In this document: one piece after another, positions 54,273 through 64,000 of the stretch
How the letters are laid out: each line of letters opens with the position of its first letter
Numbering within the stretch: position 1 is the stretch's first letter
Source of the DNA: Heliocidaris erythrogramma
Taxonomy: Eukaryota; Echinodermata; Echinoidea; Camarodonta; Echinometridae
Direction of reading: 5' to 3'
NCBI GenBank assembly: GCA_025617745.1
Contig: CM046864.1
Span: forward strand, 25,027,152 to 25,091,151
DNA: 64,000 nt
The notes under the pieces: model-generated
Told to the model about the DNA's origin: nothing
The model's input: only the letters and a program-made list of their open reading frames with translations
Database searches by the model: none
Position numbers and translations under genes: made by a program

Positions 54273-57200
54273 CTAGGATACCAAATTCAGAGGTGACAAG
54301 AAAACGAAATGGTTAAATATCATAACATCATCTTCAATAGTGATCTGTCAAGTGACAGGTTCAGTGACCCACTTAATGTTCTAGAGCAAACGTCTTTCCA
54401 ACTGCTATGATCTGGAGCCATCGGTTCCATATCTCTGTACCCTACTACTCCACGTTCTGCAATGATGTCATCAAAGAAACCTATGAGAGGTCTTCCTTAT
54501 GATATCTTTCCAAGGAGCCGACCTTCCATAACTTGAATCATTAGGACATTATGTTGTAGTATATATCCTAACCATTTCTTCTTTCTTTTATAGTATTCAG
54601 CAGCACATGCTCATCGTGAATGCAGTGCAGCACCTCTTTGATGCAGCAGGCTAACACAGGGTCAAAACTGTAAAGGCTAGTTCACACATGTCTTGGAAAA
54701 CTGCCTTGGTTTACCATGGCATTTTAAACAATTTTTTTTACATGTTTATGAATGGCAAGTGTAAATGAAAAACATTAGCTGTGCACCACACACATCCTAC
54801 ATTGCTCACTGATCTGTGTATTACAAGATACACAGATGTGACACGCAGTATGCTTTAAAAACCTTGCTGTAACCCAAGAAACCAGCGCCAAGGGTTAGTT
54901 AAATAACAAAGGGTTAATTAAATAAAGGAAAATACTGGACGACTTTGAGGTACGATCTGTGATGGGGTTTATTACCATGGCCAAGAGGGCGACGCCAGGT
55001 GGCGCTACTTCACTTCACATTTGTAGAATCATATCACACAATAACAACATACTGGCGCAGGAATTAATTTATTTGGCCAATTGGCCTTTTAAATTCTCAA
55101 GTTGGGACACACTGCATTTTGTTTTGTTAAATTACAGTATTACAGTTAAATTAAAGTATTAGGCAACTTTGGAAACTGGTACAATGGGATCACGCTAAAA
55201 AAGACACAATACCAAAACAAATTTGTGTGTTATAACAACGTAATTTTGTCAGCCTAACTTATTTCTATTTTTGGGTTTTCTAGCCCTCATACAACAAGGT
55301 ATCAATTAGAAGTTATTTCTAAGGCCCTAAGAAGTTTGTTATAACAAGGTTCCACTGTGTATCATTTGAATTGATCTCAGCCTGGTCAGGTCTGGTCAGA
55401 CTTGTCCAATAGCAATAACGTGATTAAGATTTTCAATTAAAGGTACACCCTACAATGTTGTGTGTTCAAGTGAGTATACTTGTGTATGTTCATCGTAGGA
55501 CAGGTGCAGGGTGGACCTTTAATGAAAAATATTGTTATCGTTACCGTCCAAGTGTGACCAGTCCTTTAGTGTCAAATATACATGTAAAGTTGAGTTCTTG
55601 GCCCTGTTTCATAAAAATTGCTATCAATAACAAGTTACGATAGTTGTTACAAGCTACTGAAATCCTTGAATCTGATTGGCTGAGAACAAATTTGTCATAG
55701 ATATGTGTCAGTTGCTACTGATAATGAGTTTATGGAACGGGGTCCCGGTCATGAGATTGAATTGTGAATGAAACGAGGCATAGACCGCTTCTGTAATAAA
55801 TTTATGCACATATATTCTCTGAGCACCTAGTGACGAGCTATTCCATGAACCTGCTTTTTATAAATGAGCCTCAAAGCTTGGAATCCAGTTTGCATACATT
55901 ATTTGTAGCTATGTCCGGCAAGCTTTCAAGTTATCAAGAACAACCTTTGTTTGAAAGGTATGCATAAAATTTGCATACATTACCGAAGCGGTCTATTGGG
56001 AAAGGTTGATTATATAGCACATAATTGGTGTATGCTGTAAGGGATTGGAATCACAAAAATGATAAGAAATTGACTCAATCCTGCTGAGAGTCACCTGCAC
56101 TGTACAGAGAAATATGCATATTGGGACTACACACAAATGTTCGGCCCAAACATTTCAGCAGTTTCTTGTCATATATTGAATATGAGAGCATTTAAAGAGC
56201 AATCCTTTTCAGGGGACATATCTACTATGATAACGTTCCTAACTAACATAAAAAGAATGAGAAAGCTCACAAATTAGTTTTTACCTTTCCCAGAACTCAA
56301 GCTTCCCTTTAAAATCATCTATTTTTCTCACCTAAATGGGGACATTTCTCTTTAATGGCAAAGAGTAGTTCCCCGTAGCGGAAGAGAGCGATACCTTCAT
56401 CATTCAGCTGGACCAGGCTCCCTGTAGGCATACTGTTGGACCGCCTCAGCTGACGACCACTAACCCGATGACTCTTCCATTTCTGGTCAGGGTTGGACCA
56501 ATCATAGAGGTCTGCAGAGGGACAAGGAGGAGGAAGAAAATACGAGTAAGACAAATCTTACGATGCTGGCAGGGTGTTTCTGTAAACAAGGGACAATTTT
56601 ATAATAGTTCCAAGCCTTACTACAATTATAATACATCAACTCAATTCAGAGGCAATCATTAAATAGTTCAGCATACTATATCAATTAGTGATCAAAGAGT
56701 AAATCTTTAAATATAAACAAACAAGTGATTACATGTGTCATGGGGGAGGGGGATATGGGGGGTGAATTAAATGAAAATCTGAACAAGTATTTCACCCCCA
56801 AATATGAGGGACAAAAGATCATCCAATTAATTTGACAACAGACTAATTTTGCTTTCTTGTACCGCTAAACCATTTTGTTAATACTGTATACATATAAACC
56901 GTAAAATTTGTTAATGACCTCCCATCACGACTATCACATCAAATTTTCAAATGTTGCGAATTCACGGTTCAAATCATAGTGCCTACAGCTTAATTACCAT
57001 CAGAGTACAATGAAGCAACTGAGGTTAGGCCATTGGATTTAAAGGACAAGTAACCCCACGTGATATTCTAGATGCACCTATTGTCTGCTACGTCTTTCCA
57101 TGGAGGCTGCCATTTTGTGCATGACACGGATCATTAGGTACCATATGCATTGATAATAGCCTACCTTTACAACAGATACGTCGCTTTGTTCTGATTGTAT

Positions 57201-60200
57201 TACGATTGTTATTGGCCATGGGCCTAGATAATTGACGACCCATGAGTTCTAATAGCCATCCTGTAAAGCAGATTCCTCGCTTTGTTTTGGTATTGTTACG
57301 ATTGTCTCCGTCCTTGACGTCAATTCTCCGTCCTTGACGTATATTTTTTATGAAGTATATTTTTTATGAACAAATTAAGACCTTTTAAAAAATATATAAA
57401 ACTAAACTTACATTTCAGAATATGTGACTTTATCTAATATATATTTGTCCTCTAAAAATCAATTACAAGTTAACGATGAAGGAAATTTTACTTGGGATGA
57501 AAAATATGTTCGTGTACACATAAAGTAATGGCAGCCCCCTTATTATTGCTAGCAGACGATAACTTGGCTGAAAATAGTGATTTATATCTATATCCTGTGT
57601 TTTTACATGAAATTGCATGTATCAAATAAGAGGCATATACTACACCATTCAAAATAAGCTAATTCATACGCTGAGGTTAATTTCCCTTTAAAAAGGAATT
57701 TATCACCTTATTATCAGAGTGGTAGATTGTATTATTCATATATATTTGTTGCATACATGTACCTCTAAAGTTACATGAACATGTACATGTATGAATCACA
57801 TATTCATAGAAATATCTCCTCTAAGCATATTTCACTCAAGATGAGCAAGCTAATATTGGTTGTTCCAGTTAGAAATAATTTAAGACATCGCTAGGCACAA
57901 TTAAAAACATAGTGAGATAACAAATGAAGATTTCAAAAAGATAATATAGATAAAGATAAAGAATAATAATCATGCCTGGGCCCTGTAACATAAAGCTTGA
58001 AATTACGATTGATATCAATCGTAAGTCTATGGCAAACCATGTACTGAAGAGTTAAAATTGAGCGTAAGATTGATTGCATCTCTTTATGTTACAGGCCCCT
58101 GATCTTATTTGGGTGTATAAGATTTACAAATAATACCATAACTGCCTGGTTATTATATCTAACTCACATTTACACTGAATTATACACATTCAAAGCAATA
58201 CCTGTTTTGAAAAATGTTCAATTTACATTTACATGTACATGAATAATGGTTACCATGGCAACGGAAATTCATACAAATTTTTTGTTCCTTTAAATCATAG
58301 AGAATTTCATTCTAAACAGAATGTCCAAGTTTCTTTGAATTAGGAATAGGATTAATTACGAGATAAGAAGTTATGGCCTGTAAGTACGGTAGAGCTGTAC
58401 ATGACAGATACATGTAGATGTATGCACTCACGGGTACATTACTGTAAAATAGTTGGTATTTTCTGTCGCATGTAGTAAAGGTATGGGGGGAAAATAAGAT
58501 AAATATTTTAAATACTTGCTTTCAAATTCAGCCCTTAAAAATCTCACTCCTACCTCAAATGGCCGTTAGGAAGAACTTTTGATATTTACAGCAAAATCCA
58601 AAGTCAAAATCTTGTCCAAAACCGGAGAAATCCCCGCCGATTTGTTTCGCGATCGCGTGTTGTTTACAAACTGCCGATGTCTTAGACTAAAATCGGCCAA
58701 TATAATTTTTGTCCACGAAGAAACTCGGGATCGCAAGGGCACATCGATCTTTACGATCGCGCACACAGAAAATCGCAACTTTTCCGTGTACGCCATAGGG
58801 ACCGAATTTTTGAGGACAAAACTCTTTTGGGGAGATGTCAGCGCCCGCGGCGACCAGGAAATGTACACAATGACTCCGATAGCTCGTTTCGCGAGAATCA
58901 ACAGTAAATTACGGATTTCATTTTTGTAAATATCTTTTCCAACATTGGTGAGTTGAATTTATTGTATTTCTTGGATATTTTGGGTCGGTTTTGGAAATTA
59001 AATGCCGATTTTGAGTGAATATTGTGACTTTTGTGCAGTGGTGTTTTAAAAAAGATGAGGTGGATGACTGCCTACATTATACACACGAAGTATAGGAATG
59101 TAGCTATGAGTGGATGTATGCCGAAAAATCTCAAATTTTCCCAGAACGGAGGTTTACAATGCTTTGGGTACTCTGCTGATAAGCAATTAAGATGACCATT
59201 ATCAAAATGGTGTTAACATACACCACAGAGACGTACAATATCTTTCTCCTGTCCATGCCTGTCTAAAATATTAAAGATTTAAAAGTTTAAAAACCAAATC
59301 AAGGGTTAGGCTACTGGCTACACATCAGCAAGCAATGGTCATATTGACCATTAGAATCATATACATGTGTGTATACTGGGTATTGGGATACAGATGTAAT
59401 TTTGTTTCAAATGGATGTTTTTGTGGGCAAACTAATACTTAAGTATCATTCTTTAGAGTTTAAGTTATCAGTTCGTTAAGATACAAAATGTAGAAAGTTA
59501 TAAAAACTTACATTTACAGCTCTCTTTTTGGAACTTGTTACCCACACCTGCATACGGATCACGATTGCTCTCAATATGTTGCGCACTAGTGAGGCCGCTC
59601 TACATGGTTACGCACCGTTGATACGTACGCAGAATGTTACGCACACAAGCTATTCTACGAAGACCTGGAAGGGCCAAACTGACGACGTAAAAAAATAAAA
59701 AATATTACGTACGTACGTAGTAATTATTACGTACGTACGTAATATTTTTTCTTTTTTTACGTCGTCAGTTTGGCCCTTTCAGGTCTTCGTAGGAGATCGA
59801 CGAACCCATCGCGCCGGTACTACTACGAGCGCTGAGGGCTCCCTTCATCATAATCGTGAAAAATACAAACTGGATGCTGACGGGACAGTCTCGATAGCAG
59901 TTATCGACAAAAAGGACCCAAAATTTCAGGAAACCCTCTTCAAAGGTCACAAAACAACCTGGTAAGTTTTAATCATCTATTATTCAATATAATTCTTTGG
60001 ATATAAGTAAACTGTAATATATTATATTCAATTAAATATAGCCAAAAATGCACAGTGATGCAGTTTAGGTATGGGATGTGTGTTGGCTGCGTTACTACAC
60101 AGTCGCAATGGCGTGTACCTATGAGTGACTGGCTAGCCTATCGCATTTTTGTTTGGGGTCTAGTTTTCCTCCAAAATTCTCAGACAAGCAAATTTTGAAC

Positions 60201-60677
60201 ATATACACGTCATTATTCAATTGTAATATAATGTTCATCTTCATGGCAGATTTCTGCAGTATTATAAAATAAATTCATTCATTCATTATATTCTAGTGTT
60301 AATTCTCCTTTATAATATTAATTTAGTATATTGGGGGGGGGGGGGGTGCATGGATACCCCTCTTACAAGAACAACACAAACACCAAACTCAATACATCGG
60401 ACCACAGTCAATGACTGTGTCTATATATTATTGGCATGTACTGCATTCGGCACAATGCCCGGTACATGTTAAGATAAACACGTGATTAACAAACAGTACA
60501 CCATACATTATAATTCATTGTCAACATACCTTCGAATTTCACGGAGTCCACACGAAAGTATAATCTGCCGTCTTTTTCGCACATGAAAGTCTGTTTTTCA
60601 GGATCAACATGGGTGCCAAGTTTCTTTAATCTCTTGAGAAATCGCTCCTGTGGTGATAAACTTAGTGATCCAGGCAT
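54039..60677 (-). CDS. RFESD: Rieske [2Fe-2S] domain protein, RFESD-like, apparent frameshift
   Basis: Exons 60530-60677, 56332-56511 and 54039-54272 join in phase into about 186 residues, similar in size to vertebrate RFESD (a Rieske-ferredoxin-like protein of poorly known function). The cluster ligands are both visible: CPHLG (Cys106, His108) at the end of exon 2 and CPWH (Cys130, His133) in exon 3, with GGPLHMGDIE between, the arrangement expected of Rieske proteins. Within exon 3 the frame breaks once at 54235-54237 (three G on the plus strand): GGPLHMGDIEVLP is in one frame and DMSICVKCPWHKWCID in the next. Dropping one base there joins them exactly. Either a sequencing/assembly error or a real lesion. 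The N-terminal exon (MPGSLSLSPQERFLKRLKKL) has no recognised domain. Gene symbol is by similarity only. Confidence 0.85.
55441..55518. repeat. 78-bp TTAA-flanked MITE, AGGTACACCC ends
   Basis: TTAA-AGGTACACCC at 55437-55450. The right end GGGTGGACCT precedes TTAA at 55519-55522. A relative is at 63909-63992. Confidence 0.55.
55602..55747. repeat. MITE, TTTCATAAAACTTGTTATCA family
   Basis: Left GGCCCTGTTTCATAAAAATT, right GTTTATGGAACGGGGTCCC, centre CTGATTGGCTGAGAAC. Confidence 0.7.
55787..55993 (+). repeat. MITE, AGACCGCTTCTGTA family
   Basis: Left AGACCGCTTCTGTAATAA, right ACCGAAGCGGTCT. The middle has GAGCACCTAGTGACGAGCTA and TGTCCGGCAAGC. Copies at 63673-63904 and inverted at 32985-33182. 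Confidence 0.75.
56332..56511 (-). CDS. RFESD: Rieske gene exon 2 (CPHLG half)
   Basis: Residues 50-109. Reads LYDWSNPDQKWKSHRVSGRQ, then GSLVQLNDEGIALFRYGELL and FAIKEKCPHL. The shape (surface strand, then hydrophobic FAIKEKCPH) is typical before the first Rieske ligand pair. Acceptor CTCTGCAG, donor G|GTGAGA. Confidence 0.92.
57043..57687. repeat. TTAA-flanked 645-bp MITE, copy 1
   Basis: Ends AGGACAAGTAACCCC / GAGGTTAATTTCCCT, TTAA at 57039-57042 and 57688-57691. Contains a short internal duplication CTCCGTCCTTGACGT (57306 and 57328) and TATTTTTTATGAA (57343 and 57359). An inverted copy is at 62690-63325, so RFESD exon 1 and the region around it lie between the two. Confidence 0.85.
57975..58100. 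repeat. MITE, GGGGCCTGTAACATAAA family, second copy
   Basis: Left TGGGCCCTGTAACATAAAGC, right TCTTTATGTTACAGGCCCC. Contains AATCGTAAGTCTATGGCAAA and the inverted AGATTGATTG words. Confidence 0.7.
58560..58930. other. CpG-rich block, open in one frame on each strand
   Basis: A stretch with many undepleted CpG (TCGCGATCGCGTG, GATCGCGCACAC) lies in Rieske intron 1. The plus frame from about 58579 (no ATG start) reads 116 residues, and a 111-residue minus frame overlaps it. I cannot choose between an unrecognised exon, a promoter-like CpG island, and chance. Confidence 0.3.
59655..59792. repeat. 138-bp nearly perfect palindrome with (TACG)n centre
   Basis: Left arm CTACGAAGACCTGGAAGGGC... and right arm ...GGTCTTCGTAG are inverse with about 3 mismatches in 69, no loop, and ACGTACGTACGTA on each side of the centre. 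Lies in Rieske intron 1. Confidence 0.85.
59783..59961 (+). CDS. Possible plus-strand exon nested in Rieske intron 1
   Basis: Between a strong acceptor (GGCCCTTTCAG) and a strong donor (CCTG|GTAAGT) the plus frame is open for 59 codons, ending REKYKLDADGTVSIAVIDKK then DPKFQETLFKGHKTT. It looks protein-like but I do not recognise it. Caution: the acceptor lies inside the right arm of the 59655-59792 palindrome, and the minus strand is open there too. No partner exon was found. Confidence 0.35.
60130..60185 (+). repeat. Single copy of the 61960-62185 unit
   Basis: TCGCATTTTTGTTTGGGGTC then AGTTTTCCTCCAAAATTCTC and AGACAAGCAAATTT match the downstream tandem array. Confidence 0.55.
60530..60677 (-). 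CDS. RFESD: Rieske gene exon 1 (start codon at 60677)
   Basis: Residues 1-49. Reads MPGSLSLSPQERFLKRLKKL then VDPEKQTFMCEKDGRLYFRV and VKFE. Donor G|GTATGT at 60530/60529. The upstream flank has the CpG-rich TACGTCGCGTTCGCG on the minus strand, compatible with a TATA-less promoter; the first in-frame ATG is taken as the start. Confidence 0.85.
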
Positions 60678-60924
60678 TTTCTTACTAAAAAACTACGCGA
60701 ACGCGACGTAATTAACTGGTGGGTTAAGGTTAGAAACCAATAAAACGGCTGTATAAAAGACAAACTAGTTAGCAACTCGAACGCGCCAGTGCAGAAGAAT
60801 TTGTTTATTGGGTTGAGATGGGTTGAAATTTTGATAAAATACAATTAATTGGTTCCATTTATAAGCGGCACCATACTCAGAGCTGTTACTCTCCAGCCGG
60901 TTTACAAGCATAATGTTCCAAAGG

Positions 60925-61489
60925 GTACTTTTCGTCTCATAAGAATGAAGTATTGAAATCTAGAATATATTCAAAGGAACTCTAAACCTTGGAGTCACAA
61001 AACCAAATAAAGTGACCAAAAAGCCGAAAGACAAGACAAAAGGCCTATTCATATTTGAATACCGTTTTGTTCCAGCAACACTTATCTGGTGGAGGGATTA
61101 AAGCTCAGTTAAAAAGAGCTCTATAAGCAAGAAGGCCTGGTTATCTTTTAAAGAACGAAAATCCGGGTTCTTAGACTTTAACACAGAATGAACCGGCCGT
61201 GACCCTTTTGTGATTCGCCTTTTGAGTCCGCTTTCAACTTCACTAACACTAGTCATTAATTGTCCGTTAAGTCAGTTAAGCCTCTTTCTTCCCCCTTCAC
61301 GGTCAATGCCACAGCATCATCAAAAGAAAAAAAAATCTGCCCGATCAAATATCTAGACTGCGTGGGATTTGGACGATAAGTCAAAACAACTAGTAACAAT
61401 AGACCTACCCTATATTATATAGGGTACTTTTCGTCTCATAAGAATGAAGTATTGAAATCTAGAATATATTGAAAGGAACTCTAAACCTT
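60925..61489 (+). repeat. ~67-bp direct repeat flanking ~430 bp
   Basis: GGGTACTTTTCGTCTCATAA through GGAACTCTAAACCTT occurs at about 60925-60990 and again at 61423-61489 with one or two differences. The intervening sequence shows no ORF. It could be a duplicated target or an unequal-exchange product. Confidence 0.6.
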
Positions 61490-61522
61490 ATATATGTATA
61501 TATATATATATATATATATACA

Positions 61523-61810
61523 TTGGCGGATCCGGGGGGGGGGGGGGGGGGCACTACCGGCCCGTGCCCTCGTTGGAAGAAAAGTATGCATTTTGACCAT
61601 AGAGGATCCGCCCGTTTGATTGTGCCCCCCTTTTAGAATGAAGACTTAACCCCCTCCCCCCCTCCCCCCCCCCCCCCCACTATACTGAGCAACTTTTCGA
61701 GAAGCTGATAAGACCCCCAAAATACCGGTATAACCTTTTCCAAAAGTTGACAAACCTGCATTTGCGTGCCCCCCCCCCCCCCACTTATACTAAATCCTGG
61801 ACCCGCCCCT
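61523..61810. repeat. GGATCC-ended element with poly-G and poly-C tracts
   Basis: CATTGGCGGATCCGGGG start, poly-G at about 61536-61551, poly-C runs at 61650-61678 and 61770-61782, and a GGACCCGCCCCTG end. An (AT)n microsatellite at 61490-61520 precedes it. Confidence 0.6.
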
Positions 61811-61869
61811 GCCTTTATAATTTATATGCTCCTGACGATAAAAAAAAATCAACGCTCCAATTAACTGAA

Positions 61870-62220
61870 GGCAGTGGCGCAATTCCATTTTGAAATTCGG
61901 AGGGGGGGGGGGGGGGTCACCACATGATTTAACTTTTGCACAGTGTCCAAAATGTCTGAACATTCTCTGACAAGCAAAAAAGAAGGAGGTTATCACATTT
62001 GGGGGGTCTAGTTTCCATCCAAAATTGTCTGACAAGCAACAAAAAAAGGGTTATCACATTTTGGGGGTCTAGTTTCCCTCCAAAAATCTCTGAGAAGCAA
62101 AAAAAAAAAAAAAAAAAGAAAAGAAAAGGGTTATCGCATCTTTGCGGGTCTAGTTTTTCCTCCAAAATTCTCAGACAAGCAAATTCCTGAATGAGGGGGG
62201 GGGGGGGGGGGCATTAGCAT
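61870..62220. repeat. Short tandem units (~60 bp) with poly-G ends
   Basis: GGTTATCACATTT.GGGGGTC, TAGTTTCC.TCCAAAAT and TCTGACAAGCAA recur about 3-4 times from 61960 to 62185. Bounded by poly-G runs at 61903-61916 and 62194-62210. Confidence 0.7.
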
Positions 62221-62686
62221 ATCTTCAAAAAGGTACCGGGGACATGTCCCCCACGGTCTCCTCCTGGATTTGCGACCATGACTGAAAGTCACAGATTTTC
62301 ACAAAACTTTAGGTTTACTATCTGAAACTGGGGCAACGGAGCGTCGTTCAAAGGGGGAGGGCGGTCACCATGAAAAAACACTCTTGGGGCGGCGGGGACT
62401 CTACACTATAGGCCTAGGCGGAATATTCCATTTCGAGACATAAGGTATACTCTTTCATTTTCATAATACACTAACTGTCAAGGATCTTTTTTTTCTTAAT
62501 AATCTTCAATGGTTTTTTTCATAGCAGTTGCCGCGCGTGTGTAGTGGTCCTGTCACTCATGTGCATTTATATAAATATGATTTACATCGCAAGGAATATG
62601 TTACAGCAAACCTTGACTCTTACAATTATACATTTTCAAAAAAGAAACTCACACCTTGGTATTAATATGCCAAACACCAATTTATT
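62221..62686. other. Intergenic, no gene seen
   Basis: A GC-rich patch at about 62230-62420 and otherwise plain sequence. Confidence 0.4.
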
Positions 62687-62689
62687 TAA

Positions 62690-63325
62690 AGGGAAATTAA
62701 CCTCAGCGTATGAATTAGCTTATTTTGAATGGTGTAGTATATGCCTCTTATTTGATACATGCAATTTCATGTAAAAACACAGGATATAGATATAAATCAC
62801 TATTTTCCAGCCAAGTTATTGTCTGCTAGCAATAATAAGGGGGTTGCCATTACTTTATGTGTACACGAAAATATTTTTCATCCCAAGTAATATTTCCTTC
62901 ATCGTTAACTTGTAATTGATTTTTAGAGGACAAATATATATTAGATATAGTCACATATTCTGAAATGTAAGTTTAGTTTTATATATTTTTTAAAAGGTCT
63001 TAATTTGTTCATAAAAATATACTTTCTGTACGTGGAGACGGAGAATTGACGTCAAGGACGGAGACAATCGTAACAATACCAAAACAAAGCGAGGAATCTG
63101 CATTACAGGATGGCTATTAGAACTCATGGGTCGTCAATTATCTAGGCCCATGGCCAATAACAATCGTAATAAAATCAGAACAAAGCGACGTATCTGTTGT
63201 AAAGGTAGGCTATTATCAATGCATATGGTACCTAATGATCCGTGTCATGCACAAAATGGCAGCCTCCATGGAAAGACGTAGCAGACAATACCGCATCTAG
63301 AATATCATGTGGGGTTAATTGTCCT
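62690..63325 (-). repeat. TTAA-flanked MITE, inverted copy 2 of 57043-57687
   Basis: AGGGAAATTAACC start and GTGGGGTTAATTGTCCT end, with TTAA at 62686-62689 and 63326-63329. The body is a close inverse of copy 1 (for example CGTAACAATACCAAAACAAA). It lacks the second copy of the CTCCGTCCTTGACGT duplication. Confidence 0.85.
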
Positions 63326-63361
63326 TTAATTTAAGAGAACGGAGCAATGTAAATAACTAGC

Positions 63362-63440
63362 CTCGCTCAAGGACATCGAACCCACGATTTTCACATTCCA
63401 AATTTAAACAACTGGACTACCACTCGACGACGACACCTTT
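63362..63440 (-). pseudogene. tRNA-like relic
   Basis: On the minus strand GTCGTCGAGTGGTAGTCCAG resembles a D-arm/A-box and CGTGGGTTCGATGTCC a T-arm/B-box, spaced about right for a tRNA. The middle does not form a clean anticodon arm. Probably a tRNA-derived SINE head. Confidence 0.45.
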
Positions 63441-63672
63441 ACTTTTCAACATGTAATCAAATTTAGTTTATGAAAAGGCAGTGCCATTAATATCAACAAC
63501 AACAACAAAAATGCTGGTATCGAAGTTTCAGAATTTGAAGAATCGATCTCTTCACTACATATACGTATAGTGTGTGTACTTAAAAAATAATTGGTTAATA
63601 TTCTGTATCCTAGCTTAGAAAGAGTAAAAAGCATTCAGCCTGGGTCACATTTGACCTATAACGAGGTTTTTG

Positions 63673-63904
63673 AATAGACCGGTTCTGTATAGTGTATTCA
63701 CATCTGTGCACATTTCTTCTCTGAGCACCTAGTGACGAGCTATTCCATGAACCTGCATGCTTTTTGTCATAAAATGGGCATCAATGCTTGGAATCAAGTT
63801 TGCATACATTACTTGTTGCTATGTCCGGCAAGATTTTAGGTTGTAAGGAACAACGTTTATTGCAAGGTATGTATACAATTTGGATACATTACCAAAGCGG
63901 TCTA
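63673..63904 (+). repeat. MITE, AGACCGCTTCTGTA family
   Basis: Copy of 55787-55993 (ends TAGACCGGTTCTGTATAGTG / ACCAAAGCGGTCTA). Confidence 0.7.
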
Positions 63905-63908
63905 TTAA

Positions 63909-63992
63909 AGGTACACCCTATACAGAGATGCCCTATTGTGAACGGACACGAGCATACTCACACGTACACACCATGTAGTAGGGTGTATACCT
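63909..63992. repeat. 84-bp TTAA-flanked MITE, AGGTACACCCTA ends
   Basis: AGGTACACCCTATACA at the left and TAGGGTGTATACCT at the right, with TTAA at 63905-63908 and 63993-63996. It abuts the preceding element. Confidence 0.7.
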
Positions 63993-64000
63993 TTAATTGA

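Overview
This looks like nuclear DNA of a marine invertebrate deuterostome. My best guess is an echinoderm, possibly sea-urchin-like. It is AT-rich and gene-poor. Genes are broken into short exons of about 45-250 bp with GT-AG introns of 0.5-5 kb, and the space between is filled with short inverted-repeat transposons, dispersed tandem-repeat elements, long homopolymeric G or C tracts and retroelement remnants. The species guess rests on the feel of the repeats and protein sequences and was not tested against a database. Nothing bacterial, plasmid-like or viral was seen.

Three protein genes can be assembled by joining exons at splice sites and checking phase. (1) Minus strand, about 8.2-26.1 kb: a fatty acyl-CoA reductase (FAR) with twelve coding exons, about 462 residues from ATG to near the C-terminus. 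The final exon, expected to carry the membrane tail and stop, was not found. Next to exon 12 lies a shortened second copy of that exon with its own splice sites. (2) Plus strand, 43.56-47.98 kb: a complete six-exon, 328-residue PLP-dependent serine/threonine dehydratase-like enzyme. (3) Minus strand, 54.04-60.68 kb: a three-exon Rieske [2Fe-2S] protein resembling RFESD, about 186 residues, with an apparent one-base frameshift between its two metal-binding motifs. The three genes show no sign of working in one pathway.

Layout: 0-8 kb holds small palindromic elements, a 1.2-kb tandem-repeat element and an unrecognised coding-like fragment. 8.2-26.1 kb is FAR. One of its introns carries a TTAA-flanked transposon remnant with a decayed THAP domain (Kolobok-like), another carries a Penelope-like retroelement with a GIY-YIG endonuclease and a 12-bp target duplication, and others hold MITEs and tandem repeats. 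26-43 kb is a gene desert with a 0.8-kb inverted-repeat element, a foldback-type element of about 2 kb full of poly-G/poly-C, and a 2-kb tandem-repeat element carrying a nested MITE. 43.5-48.2 kb is the dehydratase. 49-53.9 kb is mostly bare, with one striking 85-nt hairpin. 54-60.7 kb is the Rieske gene; its first exon lies between two inverted copies of a MITE of about 640 bp. 61-64 kb is repeats.

The most interesting signals are structural: two short palindromes, each bracketed by the same 7-bp direct repeat; a cohort of TTAA/AGG-ended elements alongside a THAP remnant that could mark their transposase source; hammerhead-ribozyme-like motifs in Penelope termini; a large palindrome built around a tRNA-like core; the duplicated FAR exon; and the Rieske frameshift.
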